A stretch of DNA of 30,062 bases. It comes from an uncultured Clostridia bacterium (lineage in GTDB: Bacteria; Bacillota; Clostridia; TANB77; CAG-508). Under the pieces are notes generated by a model. The model was given only the letters and a program-made list of their open reading frames with translations. It made no database searches and was not told the origin of the DNA. How positions within the stretch are numbered: position 1 is the stretch's first letter; the number at the start of each line of letters is the position of its first letter. Location: positions 1-30,062 of the forward strand of contig CANRFX010000004.1 of assembly GCA_947629995.1 (NCBI GenBank). Direction: 5' to 3'. This document shows positions 1 through 8,503 of the stretch, one piece after another. A program made the position numbers and the translations under genes.

Positions 1-634
1 TGCTTTTAAATAGCCTCCTAAAGTTTTTATTAAATCTCTTAAATGATTTCCTATTTTTTTTACCCAAAGTTTCGGTAAATGATGCTCTATTTGGTCTAAT
101 ATATATATTTTATCTACACAAATAAAATAAAGAGCAACAACTGTTATTCCTATGCAAATAGCAATTGATGGCAAACTAGTAATAAAATTAATTAATCCTG
201 TGAGAATGCGTCTTAACCAATTTGAAGCTGTTTCTAAAAAATTACCAGTCGAATTTTGAATAACTCCTAATATTTCATCTGATAAATGAATTTTATCAAA
301 ATTAAAATGATTAATAAAAGCTTGAAACTGTATGTAAGCTTTATCAAAATAATCATTTAAGCTTTGTAGTAAATTAGAAGATTCAGAAAATAAAGTCGCT
401 AGAATCCATCCGAATTCCACCTAATATGATTAAAGACACCAATATAAAAATAATAATAGAACTACTTCTTCTTGTTAAATGAGTTTTATTCATCATAAGA
501 GATATTATAAAAGCAACTAAAAATGGCATATAAAAAATAGAAAGTTTAAAAGCGATATATAAACCCAATAAAATAAGTGCTACATACAATATATTTTTTA
601 AAACTCTTGTCCAATAATTAATATCAATAATCAT
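1..634 (-). CDS. ytvI: YtvI-like AI-2E family membrane protein, partial, with one CGG +1 frame change
   Basis: The gene is cut by the window edge. The chosen ATG at 634 follows AGGAGG by six bases. The first frame gives about 74 residues with two hydrophobic segments and reaches an in-frame CGG at 412-410, with a stop nine codons later. Skipping the C opens a frame with no stop for 137 codons down to base 1. The continued protein (GGI|GWILATLF, then a loop, then a hydrophobic stretch ending YFICVDK, then IEHHLPKLWVKKIG) looks like the middle of YtvI, the sporulation integral membrane protein of the AI-2E exporter superfamily. What it transports is not known to me. Assignment rests on recalled family pattern; the frame change is seen directly. 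Confidence 0.8.
410..412 (-). other. CGG +1 site in ytvI-like gene (ATT-C-GGA)
   Basis: Protein reads GGI before and GWILATLF after the skipped C at 412. The unshifted frame stops after nine further codons, while the shifted frame stays open to the window edge. Confidence 0.85.
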
Positions 635-663
635 ACATTTCCTCCTCAAGTATATTGTATGTA

Positions 664-689
664 AAAGAACGGAATAATATCCGTTCTTT
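664..689 (-). terminator. Hairpin terminator after the CBS gene
   Basis: Perfect 10-bp inverted repeat AAAGAACGGA / TCCGTTCTTT with a six-base loop, followed on the minus strand by a short T run. It separates the CBS gene from the ytvI-like gene. Confidence 0.75.
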
Positions 690-710
690 AATGTTTAATA
701 GATTAAATTT

Positions 711-1157
711 TTACTCAGCGTTTTTATTTCCATCACAATTACAAATATTTTCCATTGTATCACATACTTGTTCTTTTCCTAATTGCTCATCATGATGAGT
801 TAAATCTCCTATACTTAAAATTCCTACTATTTGATTATTACTATCACATACTGGCAATCTTCTTATTTGATATTGTGACATTTTGCTTTGTGCATTTGTC
901 ATTTCTTCATCTTCATGACAAGTGCATACGTTACATGTCATAATATCACTTACTTGACAAGTTTTTGTATCTTTATCACAAGCTACTGCTCGAAGTAATA
1001 TATCACGATCTGTTACAATACCACAAATTTGATTATTTTCGTTGCAAACTGGAATACAACCAACATGATTTTCTCCCATCAATTTTGCCACATGATTTAA
1101 ATTTGTATTTGGTTTAACACAACATACATCATTACACATACAATCTTTTACTTTCAT
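711..1157 (-). CDS. Cysteine-rich tandem CBS-domain protein
   Basis: Predicted 148-residue soluble protein made of two CBS modules. Typical turns are visible: GIVTDRDILL ends the first and GILSIGDL ends the second. CBS pairs usually bind adenine nucleotides and act as sensors. Start is the ATG at 1157, preceded by AAAGGTGG; an earlier in-frame start would lie inside that ribosome binding site. Sixteen of 148 residues are cysteine, clustered at the N-terminus (KDCMCNDVCC), at the module junction (TCNVCTC) and in the tail (ICNCD). This is far above normal for CBS proteins and suggests metal or redox binding, which is an inference. It appears to be a single-gene unit with its own terminator. Confidence 0.85.
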   Translation of the reverse strand: MKVKDCMCNDVCCVKPNTNLNHVAKLMGENHVGCIPVCNENNQICGIVTDRDILLRAVACDKDTKTCQVSDIMTCNVCTCHEDEEMTNAQSKMSQYQIRRLPVCDSNNQIVGILSIGDLTHHDEQLGKEQVCDTMENICNCDGNKNAE

Positions 1158-1248
1158 ATTACTACCACCTTTCAAAATTTCTCAATTTTATTTTTTGCAA
1201 AATTCAAATTTATATCCTTGAAAAATTTCAAAAAAATGGTGAATTTTT

Positions 1249-1836
1249 CTAATATAAAGTTCTTGGCATTATTGGTGGTCGCTGCTGATTATCTGGTTGA
1301 TTTGGTGGAAATGGTGGTCTAAATCCTGATCCGCCTGGGAATGGTGGCCTATTATTAGGTCTATTTGGACGATTTCCTAATAATTCTCTAATCAATAAAA
1401 TTCTAATTAAATCCCTTAAAGAATTATTCTTCGGTCCTCTATCATCTCCTCTTTTTTCAGACGTTGATTCCTTCTTTATATTACTTGTTGGAGTACTTCT
1501 GTTATTAACTGATGATGATGTTTGATTATTTAAATTGATATTAATTTTTACTTCATTTTCCGTTTCAATTGAACGGTAAATTTCCTCTGTTAATTCATCA
1601 ACTAATTTAGAATTTACGGGTTTTGTATTAGTCATACATGCTTTTGAAATCATAGGATATACAATTTTATAAATTTCAGGATAACAACCTTCTAACTCAG
1701 TATTTTGCTCATAATTTGAATAATCATTTAAATAATTAATTGGATAATATTGAGCTTCTTCAAAATGATTATTATTATAATTTGGATATCCTAAGATGCT
1801 CCTTATGTATTCTTCATATGTTTCATTATTATACAT
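1249..1836 (-). CDS. Unknown protein with proline-rich C-terminus
   Basis: A 195-residue protein I do not recognise. The N-terminal 60 residues are rich in Tyr and Asn; a compact conserved-looking stretch GCYPEIYKIVYPMI follows, then a polar linker, then a basic helix (LRDLIRILLIRELLG) and a Pro/Gly/Arg tail with PPFPGG and PPFPPN. No signal peptide or membrane segment. The composition recalls spore coat or surface-associated clostridial proteins, but I cannot assign it. The ATG at 1836 follows AAGGAGGTTAT, and that ribosome binding site is buried in a long inverted repeat. One CGG occurs on the coding strand near 1330, but it straddles GGC-GGA and is ordinary. Confidence 0.8.
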   Translation of the reverse strand: MYNNETYEEYIRSILGYPNYNNNHFEEAQYYPINYLNDYSNYEQNTELEGCYPEIYKIVYPMISKACMTNTKPVNSKLVDELTEEIYRSIETENEVKININLNNQTSSSVNNRSTPTSNIKKESTSEKRGDDRGPKNNSLRDLIRILLIRELLGNRPNRPNNRPPFPGGSGFRPPFPPNQPDNQQRPPIMPRTLY

Positions 1837-1840
1837 ATTT

Positions 1841-1892
1841 ATAACCTCCTTAATTTTTGTATATTATATGTACAAAATATTAAGAAGGTTAT
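1841..1892 (-). promoter_or_regulatory. Inverted repeat that can sequester the ribosome binding site of the downstream gene
   Basis: Bases 1841-1861 and 1871-1892 are complementary except for one mismatch and one bulged base, with a nine-base loop. The lower arm contains the AAGGAGG of the gene starting at 1836. No T run follows on the minus strand, so this looks more like a structure that controls translation or stabilises the message than a terminator of murD. Confidence 0.6.
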
Positions 1893-1896
1893 CATC

Positions 1897-3298
1897 TTAA
1901 AGTTTATTTACTAAATTTTTAAATTGATTTCCACGATCTGCAAAATCTTTAAACATATCAAAACTTGCACTAGCAGGAGAAAATAAAACTACATCTCCTG
2001 GTTTTGAGAATTTTTCTCCAAGTTTTACAGTTTCTTCTAAACTATCACATATATATATTGGTAATTCTTTATTTTGAATTTCTAATTCTTTTTTTACAGC
2101 ATCAAAAATTTTTCCAGAAGTTTGACCAATTAAAATTAGTGTTTTTACCTTTTCCACAATTGGTTTTGCAAGTGGCTCGTAATCTAAATTTTTGTCATAT
2201 CCACCAGCAATTAATATGATATTTTCGTCAAATGCATTTAATCCGTGATAATGTTCTTGTAGGTGAAGAACTTGCTGAATCATTATACCATTTTACTTCA
2301 TCTTTCTGTCTAATTAACTCAATTCTATGTTCTACCGGTTTAAATTCTTTAATAGCTTCTTTTGCATCTTCAATAGATACTAAATTTTTGGTTGCAGCAA
2401 GTACTGTTGCTATATTTTCTAAATTATGCTCACCTCTTAGAATTGCTTCATCTCCATTAAATATATGTCTTCTTATTCTGTCTTCACATTCTTTTATTAC
2501 TTTTCCATCAACAATAAACCCATTGTCTAATTTATGTTTTCTGCTAAAGAAAATAACTTTGCCATTTGCTTCTTTTTCACAACTTCTTGTTATTTCATTA
2601 TCATAATTTAATACTAATATTCCATTTTCATTTTGATATTTGAAAATATTTTTTTTGGCTTCAATATATTCTTCATAATCTTTATGAATATTTAAATGAT
2701 TTGGTGTTATATTAGTAATAACAGCAATATCAGGACTAACTTCCATTCCCATTAATTGAAAACTACTTAATTCTAAAACAAGTATATCTTCTGGTCTCAT
2801 TTCTGGAAGTTTAGTAAAAAGTGGTTTTCCAATATTACCGCCAAGATATGTATTATATCCTGATTTTTGTAAAATACTATAAATAAGACTTGTTGTTGTT
2901 GTTTTTCCGTCACTACCTGTTACTCCAATAATTCTGCATGGACACATTTTCATTAGCATTTCAATTTCAGTTGTAATAATTGCTCCTTCATTTTCTTCTT
3001 TTTGCAACTCATATCTTGTTGGTAAACAACTTGGAGATCGAAAAATTAAGTCAAATCCATTTAAATTTTCTAAACAGTTTTTTCCAAAATAGTATTTAAA
3101 TTGATAATTGTTTAATTCATTTATAATATTAGTTGGTATATCATTATACTCTCTTTCATCAAAAACAGTTACTCTTGCTTTTTTTTCATATAAATATTTC
3201 ATTAATGGCAAATTACTTAGTCCTAATCCTATTATAGCCACTTTTCTAAATTTTATGTAGTCATTAAATTCCTTTAATTTTTGATTTTCATAATCCAT
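1897..3298 (-). CDS. murD: UDP-N-acetylmuramoylalanine--D-glutamate ligase, with one CGG +1 frame change
   Basis: MurD adds D-glutamate to UDP-MurNAc-L-alanine in the cytoplasm during peptidoglycan synthesis. Reading across the frame change gives 466 residues, a normal length. Visible: N-terminal Rossmann-like segment (VAIIGLGLSNLPL), the ATP loop GVTGSDGKTTTT near residue 115, the Mur ligase NITPNHLNIH, and the C-terminal YNDSASSSPTRT region followed by GLNAF and ILIAGGYDKN. The only lesion is an in-frame CGG at 2245-2243; the first frame would stop four codons later, losing the C-terminal domain, while the second frame continues MurD exactly. Start ATG at 3298 follows AGAGGTG. A promoter lies at 3351-3379. 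Confidence 0.95.
2243..2245 (-). other. CGG +1 site in murD (TCA-C-GGA)
   Basis: Protein reads PTRTLS before and GLNAFDEN after the skipped C at 2245. The glycine belongs to the conserved MurD segment between the PTRT motif and the C-terminal domain. Confidence 0.92.
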
Positions 3299-3350
3299 TT
3301 CTGCACCTCTATTTTATTATATTTGCTTTTTCATTTTTTGTTCTTATTGC

Positions 3351-3379
3351 ATTATATATCAAATGTAAAAAAAAGACAA
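3351..3379 (-). promoter_or_regulatory. Sigma-A-type promoter for murD
   Basis: On the minus strand TTGTCT (3379-3374) and TATAAT (3356-3351) are separated by 17 bases, about 50 bases upstream of the murD start. Confidence 0.6.
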
Positions 3380-3450
3380 ATAAATATCTGTATATTTTTA
3401 AAATTTATCGGTTAAACTATTTTTGAAAATTGAATTGGAGGTGGATTTCA

Positions 3451-3558
3451 ATGTCAGAAAAAAATAATAAAAACAATAAAAATAACAATAAGAATAATAA
3501 CAACAATAACCAAAACAATAACAATAATGAAAAACAAAACAATAATAACTGCAGATAG
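3451..3558 (+). CDS. Asn-rich 35-residue microprotein
   Basis: An ATG at 3451 preceded by TTGGAGGTGG opens a frame of 35 codons ending in TAG at 3558, followed directly by an 18-bp terminator. Twenty-two residues are Asn, the rest mostly Lys, Gln and Glu, and it ends in Cys-Arg. The good ribosome binding site, clean start and dedicated terminator argue that it is a real gene despite the low complexity. Function unknown; small Asn/Lys/Gln-rich proteins occur among spore-associated proteins of Clostridia, but that is only a suggestion. Confidence 0.65.
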   Translation: MSEKNNKNNKNNNKNNNNNNQNNNNNEKQNNNNCR

Positions 3559-3589
3559 TTATATGTTTCAGAACTTGTAGTGAATAATT

Positions 3590-3645
3590 AAACGGAATTA
3601 AGATTTTTAAACTGTTTACTTTACTTAAAATCTTAATTCCGTTTT
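3590..3645. terminator. Bidirectional terminator between the Asn-rich gene and hydA
   Basis: An 18-bp perfect inverted repeat (3590-3607 with 3627-3644) with a 19-base loop and T/A runs on both sides, placed between convergent genes. Confidence 0.9.
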
Positions 3646-3648
3646 TAA

Positions 3649-5401
3649 TTAAATATTATATTTTTCTCTTTTTTGATAAGTTGTGTGCAACAATTTTTCT
3701 GCACGATAACTTCCTGGTTTTTCTAAATATTCTTCATATATTTTCTTTAATATAGGGTTTTCATGTGATTTACGTATATGGCTTTTTTCATCAATTGAAT
3801 ATAAACTATCTGCTCTTAATTTTCTTACATCTACTTCTGAACGTATTTTAGAACTTTTAATTGGTTGTCCTCCACCCATTACACATCCACCTGGGCATGC
3901 CATAATTTCTACAAATTGATAATCTGCTTTTCCTGATTTTATCTCTTCTAATATTATTTTTGCATTTGATAATCCACTTGCAGCAACCACTTTTATTTCT
4001 TTTCCAGCAATATTCAATGTAGCTCTTTTTATTCCATCTCCACCACGCACTTGTTCAAATTCTATTTTTTCTAAGTCTTTACCTGTTAATGTATCTTGTG
4101 CTGTACGAAGAGCTGCTTCCATAACACCACCTGTTGTCCCAAAAATAGCAGCACTTCCTGTTGCTTCTCCCATAGGGTCATCAAATTTACTATCTTCTAG
4201 CTCTACAAAATCAATATTTGCTTGTTTAATCATTCTAGCAAGTTCACGTGTAGTAATTACATTATCTACATCATAAAGTCCGTTATTTTTCATTTCTAGT
4301 CTTTGTCGTTCAAATTTTTTTGCAATACATGGCATAACAGAAACAACATACATTTTGCTTGGGTCAATTCCTTCTTTTTTTGCATAATAAGATTTTAAAA
4401 GTGCTCCAAACATTTCATGAGGTGATTTGCAACTTGATAAATGTGGTAAAAGTTCTGGATAATTCATTTCTATATATTTAACCCATCCTGGGCTACAAGA
4501 AGTAATCATAGGAAGATTGTAATTGTTTTTTAATCTTTCTACAAATTCATTTGCTTCTTCCATAATAGTAAAATCAGCACCTGTATTGGTATCAAATACT
4601 CTATCAAATCCAAGCCTTTTTAATGCTGTTATCATTTGTCCTGTTACATTACTTCCTATTTTCATTCCAAATTCTTCACCAAGAGCTACCCTTACCGCTG
4701 GTGCTGTTTGCACTACAACAAATGTATCTGGATCTTTTAATTTTTCCCATACTTCTCCGAGTTGTTTCTTTTTCGTGCAAAGCTCCAGTTGGACAAGCTT
4801 CAATACATTGTCCACAGAAAGTACAGTTAACATCTTTTAGACTTTTATTTCCTACAGTTGAAACACATGAATCAAATCCTCTATTAATACAGTCAATTGC
4901 ACCAATACCTTGAACTTTTTTGCAGGTAGCAACACATCTTCTGCATAAAATACATTTATCAAAATCCCTTACTATTGATGGAGATAAATCGTCAATTTCA
5001 TGTTCCGTTATTTTTCCTTTAAATTCTACATCTAACACATTAAATTTTCTTGCTAAATTTTGTAGTTCACAATTTCCAGAACGTGTGCAAGTTAAACAAT
5101 CCACTTTATGATTTGAGATAATCAAATCTAAAACTACTCTTCTTGCTTCTGTAACATTTGGCGTATTTGTATGTACCACCATTCCTTCTTGGACTTTTTC
5201 AATACAAGAAGTAGCAAAGCCTCTTCTACCTTCAACTTCTACAATACACATTCTACAGTCTCCGACTTCATTAATGTCTTTTAAAAAGCATAAAGTCGGA
5301 ATATCAATCTGTGCCTGTTTTGCAGCTTCTAGTATTGTTGTTCCTTTTTTTACTTCTATATCTTGACCATCAATTTTTAAGTGAACCATATTATTTTCCA
5401 T
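3649..5401 (-). CDS. hydA: [FeFe] hydrogenase catalytic subunit HydA, with one CGG +1 frame change
   Basis: Reduces protons to H2 as the catalytic subunit of the HydABC complex. Across the frame change it is 583 residues. In order: N-terminal [2Fe-2S] domain (CFLKDINEVGDCRMC), His-Cys [4Fe-4S] motif (HKVDCLTCTRSGNC), two ferredoxin clusters (CILCRRCVATC and CTFCGQCIEAC), then the H-cluster domain with TSCSPGW, MPCIAKKFE and ACPGGCVMGGGQP. L1 is TSCSPGW rather than the textbook TSCCPGW, a form I recall from other clostridial enzymes. The in-frame CGG at 4759-4757 lies exactly in the linker between the Fe-S region and the H domain, so an unshifted product would be an electron-transfer fragment without catalytic site. 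ATG at 5401 follows GAGGAGG. Confidence 0.96.
4757..4759 (-). other. CGG +1 site in hydA (ACT-C-GGA)
   Basis: Protein reads LHEKETT before and GEVWEKLKDP after the skipped C at 4759, at the junction of the ferredoxin-like region and the catalytic H domain. Confidence 0.92.
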
Positions 5402-5448
5402 GTCGTTCCTCCTCTTAAATAGATTTATAATTTAATATATTATTGGAT

Positions 5449-5481
5449 GGGTGTTTTTTGACCCCGTCCCAAAAATCACCC
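5449..5481 (-). promoter_or_regulatory. Hairpin at the hydB stop codon, between hydB and hydA
   Basis: GGGTG (5449-5453) pairs with CACCC (5477-5481), and the inner TTTTTG/CAAAAA also pairs after one mismatch, leaving a nine-base loop. The stop codon TGA lies in the stem. It is followed by a 47-base spacer and the hydA ribosome binding site, so it may set hydB:hydA expression or mRNA stability. No T run follows. Confidence 0.45.
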
Positions 5482-7336
5482 TATTGCCTTAAATGGGCAA
5501 TTAGTTAGGCAAGTGCCACATTTTATACATTTTTCTTGATTTATTTTTCTTTTTTCTCTTCCTTCTCCTTCGATTGCATTAACTGGACAATGTTTTTGAC
5601 ATAAGCCACATCCTTTACATTTTTCTTCATTTATTGTTATTTTTGACATTGCTTTGCATTCCAAGGCCCTACAATTTTTGTCTATTGCATGTTCTTCAAA
5701 TTCATCTCTAAAATATCTTAGTGTACTAATTACAGGGTTTGGTGCACTTTGTCCGTAGTCCACATACACTTGCTTTTTGAATGTTGGTTGCTAATTTTTC
5801 TAATTTGTGGATGTCTTCTTCTGAACCTTTTCCGTCACATAATTTTTCTAAAATTTCTAACATTCTTTTGGTTCCAATTCTGCAAGGTGTGCATTTACCA
5901 CAACTCTCACTTACTGTGAATTCTAAATAAAATTTTGCTAAGCTTACCATACATTTTGTGTCATCCATAACAATAAGTCCACCGAGAACCCATCATAGAA
6001 CCGATTTCTTTCAATGATTCATAATCAATTGGTGTGTCTAAATGTTCTTTTGGAATACATCCTCCAGATGGTCCTCCTGTTTGAGCAGCTTTAAAATCTC
6101 TACCATTTGGAATTCCTCCACCAATATCATAAACAATTTCTCTTAATGTTGTTCCCATAGGTACTTCTACTAAACCAATGTTATTTACGTTTCCGCCTAA
6201 TGCAAATACTTTTGTTCCTTTTGAATTTTCTGTTCCTATAGAAGAATACCATTTGCTTCCTTTTAAAATAATTTGTGCTATATTACTATATGTCTCAACA
6301 TTATTAATCAATGTTGGTTTACCCCATAAACCACTTTCTGCTGGGTATGGTGGCTTTAATCTTGGTTGCCCACGTTTTCCTTCAATAGATTCTAGTAAGG
6401 CTGTTTCTTCTCCACATACAAATGCCCCTGCTCCAAGTCTTATTTCTATATCAAAGTCAAAATCTGTATCAAATATATTTTTTCCGTAAAATTCCGTAAT
6501 CTCTTGCTTGTTCAATTGCAATTTTTAATCTTTTTACTGCTATTGGATATTCTGCTCTTACATATATAAAGCCTTTGTTAGCTCCTATGCAAAATGCTGC
6601 AATTGCCATTGCTTCTAAAACAGAGTGTGGATCTCCTTCTAATATACTTCTATCCATAAATGCCCCTGGATCTCCTTCGTCTGCATTACATACTACATAT
6701 TTTTGTTTATCTTCATATGCTTTTGTTAGTTCCCATTTCTTACCTGTTGGAAAGCCTGCTCCTCCTCTACCACGAAGACCAGATTTTTTTATTTCCTCAA
6801 TTACTTCTTCTGGAGTCATTTCTTTTAAAACTTTTTCTAAAGCTTTATACCCATCAAATGCTATGTATTCATCAATTTCTTCTGGATTAATTACACCACA
6901 ATTTTTTAATGCAATTCTTTTTTGTTTTTTATAAAAGTTTAAATCATCTAAAGAGTCTACTTTGCTTCCATCAATATCTTTTGCAAGCAATCTTTCTACT
7001 TTATTTCCTTCAATGATATGTGTTTGTATAATTTCTTCACAATCTTCAGGTTTTACCATAGCATAAAATGTATCTTCTGGACGAATAATTACAATAGGAC
7101 CTTTGGCACATAAACCAAAACAACCTGTTTTTATTACTCTTACATTGTCAATATTTTTTTCTTTTAGAATTCTTTTAAATTCTTCTAAAATTTGTGGTGA
7201 CTTAGAAGAAGTACATCCGTGTACCATGACAAACTAAAATATGTTTTTCCCTAGTATCTGCTTTTGTATTTATCCTTAAATCTAATTCTTTTCTTTTATT
7301 TTCGCGTATTTGGTGAATTTCTTCTACTGTTTTCAT
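5476..7336 (-). CDS. hydB: NuoF-like hydrogenase subunit HydB, with four CGG +1 frame changes
   Basis: Carries FMN and Fe-S clusters, binds NAD(H), and passes electrons to HydA. With four frame changes the product is 618 residues, the usual size. In order: thioredoxin-like [2Fe-2S] domain (C36 and C41 in CHGTGC; GCFGLCAKGP), the FMN/NADH core (GLRGRGGAGFPTGKKW, CNADEGDPGAFMDRS, GAGAFVCGEETALL), the N3-type cluster motif SCGKCTPCRIGT, and a C-terminal two-cluster ferredoxin (CKGCGLCQKHCP and CIKCGTCLTNCP). Frame changes at 7219, 6486, 5984 and 5755 all restore expected glycines, and no other lesion exists. The ATG at 7336 follows AGGAGG, 25 bases after hydC. It ends with TGA, supporting UGA as a stop. 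Confidence 0.95.
5753..5755 (-). other. CGG +1 site 4 in hydB (CTA-C-GGA)
   Basis: Protein reads ASVCGL before and GQSAPNPVIS after the skipped C at 5755, the family's conserved CGLGQ...PNP stretch. Confidence 0.93.
5982..5984 (-). other. CGG +1 site 3 in hydB (TCT-C-GGT)
   Basis: Protein reads GSMMGS before and GGLIVMDD after the skipped C at 5984, matching the conserved MGSGGLIV motif of NuoF-like proteins. This is the only site whose resumed codon is GGT. Confidence 0.93.
6484..6486 (-). other. CGG +1 site 2 in hydB (TTA-C-GGA)
   Basis: Protein reads ARDYGIL before and GKNIFDTDFDF after the skipped C at 6486. A second coding-strand CGG at 6496-6494 straddles TAC-GGA and is read normally, an internal control for phase. 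Confidence 0.93.
7217..7219 (-). other. CGG +1 site 1 in hydB (ACA-C-GGA)
   Basis: Protein reads HILVCHGT before and GCTSSKSP after the skipped C at 7219. The frame change lies between two [2Fe-2S] cysteine ligands, C36 and C41. Confidence 0.92.
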
Positions 7337-7361
7337 TAGAATTCCTCCTTGTTAATATTGA

Positions 7362-7825
7362 TTATTTACTTTTCATTAATTCATCTAAAACTTGGTCTAA
7401 TTTTTGAACTGTTGCTTTTCCATAAACTTCTCCATTTACTGTAAATACTGGTGCTAGGCCACAAGCTCCTACACATCTTGTTTCTTCAATTGAAAACATT
7501 CCATCAGGCGTTGTTTCTCCGAACCTGAATTTTTAGTCTATCTAATAATCTATCCATTATTTTTTGAGATCCTTTTACAAAGCAAGCTGTACCTAAGCAT
7601 ACTGATATGTTATACTTTCCTTTTGGTTTTAACGAAAATCTAGAATAAAATGTAACAACTCCATATATTTCTGCCATAGGCATAGATAAAAATTCTGATA
7701 ATTCTTTTTGTGCATCCATTGGTACATATCCGATAATGTTCTTGTACTTCATTTAACATTTGAATTAAATTATCTTTTTCTGGCTTATATTCTGAAAAAA
7801 GTTTCTCCATAAATTTATCTTGCAT
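7362..7825 (-). CDS. hydC: NuoE-like [2Fe-2S] hydrogenase subunit HydC, with two CGG +1 frame changes
   Basis: Small thioredoxin-fold [2Fe-2S] subunit of the NAD-linked hydrogenase, related to NuoE. Read across two frame changes it is 153 residues, a normal length. Cluster ligands are visible in CLGTACFVKGS and, after the second frame change, in TRCVGACGLAP. The N-terminal helical part ends in VQEHY|GYVPMDA, and PMAEIYGVVTFYSRF is typical of the family. In-frame CGG codons at 7732-7730 and 7521-7519 are the only lesions. ATG at 7825 follows GGGAGG. It is the first gene of hydC-hydB-hydA, with a promoter at 7871-7899. Confidence 0.94.
7519..7521 (-). other. CGG +1 site 2 in hydC (GTT-C-GGA)
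   Basis: Protein reads DRLKIQV before and GETTPDGMFS after the skipped C at 7521, directly before the second pair of cluster cysteines. Confidence 0.93.
7730..7732 (-). other. CGG +1 site 1 in hydC (TAT-C-GGA)
   Basis: Protein reads NEVQEHY before and GYVPMDAQKE after the skipped C at 7732, the conserved YGY segment of NuoE-like proteins. Confidence 0.93.
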
Positions 7826-7870
7826 GTTTTGTTCCTCCCTTTAATATAAATATATTAAACTACTAATTAG

Positions 7871-7899
7871 ATTATATCAAAATCAAAATTTTAATACAA
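7871..7899 (-). promoter_or_regulatory. Sigma-A-type promoter for hydCBA
   Basis: On the minus strand TTGTAT (7899-7894) and TATAAT (7876-7871) are 17 bases apart, about 45 bases upstream of hydC. Confidence 0.65.
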
Positions 7900-7944
7900 T
7901 GATTTTTAAAAATTTTATATTTTTTTGTCATTTTTTGTTTTTTA

Positions 7945-7973
7945 TTGACATTTTTGTTAAAAAGTGGGATACT
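7945..7973 (+). promoter_or_regulatory. Sigma-A-type promoter for the small membrane protein gene
   Basis: TTGACA (7945-7950) and GATACT (7968-7973) with a 17-base spacer, 33 bases before the ATG at 8007. Confidence 0.7.
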
Positions 7974-8006
7974 AATGTTAACAATAAAATAAAAGGAGGA
8001 GTTACT

Positions 8007-8471
8007 ATGGGATACGACTATTATTATCCGTCTGATTATGCAATGGCTGCAGGTATTACTGCATTTTTTGGTGTTTATATGGTTATTCTCATTGCTATTG
8101 TTGTTATTCAAATTGTTGCTATGTGGAAATTATACACAAAAGCTGGAGAAAAAGGATGGAAATCTATTATACCAATTTATAATTACGTAATTCTATTCAA
8201 AATTTCTGGTTTATCACCTTGGCTATTACTTATTTTCCTTGTAACAATAATTCCATTTGTTGGATGGATAGCAGATGTTGCATTGATGGCTGTTTTAGCA
8301 TATAAACTTGCAAAATCTTTTGGAAAAGATGGTGCATGGGCTGTTGGTCTTTATTTCTTACCAAGTATTTTCTACATGATTTTAGCATTTGGATCATCTA
8401 CATATGTAGGACCTGGTGGAGAGCCAACAAATGTTGTTGCTACAACATCATCAAAAGAAGAAGAAAATTAA
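8007..8471 (+). CDS. Small multi-pass membrane protein, DUF5684-like
   Basis: A 154-residue protein with a Tyr-rich N-terminus and about four hydrophobic segments (MVILIAIVVIQIVAMW; a pair around LSPWLLLIFLVTIIPFVGW and ADVALMAVLAY; and LYFLPSIFYMILAF). The conserved-looking loop GEKGWKSIIPIYN after the first segment and AKSFGKDGAWAVGL are typical of the DUF5684 family of unknown function. The C-tail is polar and acidic. ATG at 8007 follows AAGGAGGAG. It is a single-gene unit with its own promoter and terminator, divergent from hydC. Confidence 0.85.
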   Translation: MGYDYYYPSDYAMAAGITAFFGVYMVILIAIVVIQIVAMWKLYTKAGEKGWKSIIPIYNYVILFKISGLSPWLLLIFLVTIIPFVGWIADVALMAVLAYKLAKSFGKDGAWAVGLYFLPSIFYMILAFGSSTYVGPGGEPTNVVATTSSKEEEN

Positions 8472-8472
8472 T

Positions 8473-8497
8473 AAAAACCACTTTTATAGTGGTTTTT
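8473..8497. terminator. Bidirectional terminator between the membrane gene and pyrD
   Basis: AAAAACCACT and AGTGGTTTTT form a 10-bp stem with a five-base loop, followed by more T residues; it lies between convergent genes. Confidence 0.9.
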
Positions 8498-8503
8498 TTC
8501 ATA

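Noticed and set aside
755..943. Open frames on the plus strand opposite the minus-strand genes
   Set aside because: They lack ribosome binding sites, have low-complexity hydrophobic translations typical of antisense AT-rich DNA, and lie entirely within recognised genes.
6494..6496. Second CGG just upstream of the hydB site at 6486 as a further shift site
   Set aside because: It straddles TAC-GGA. The protein DYGIL is expected in the zero frame, so no shift occurs there.
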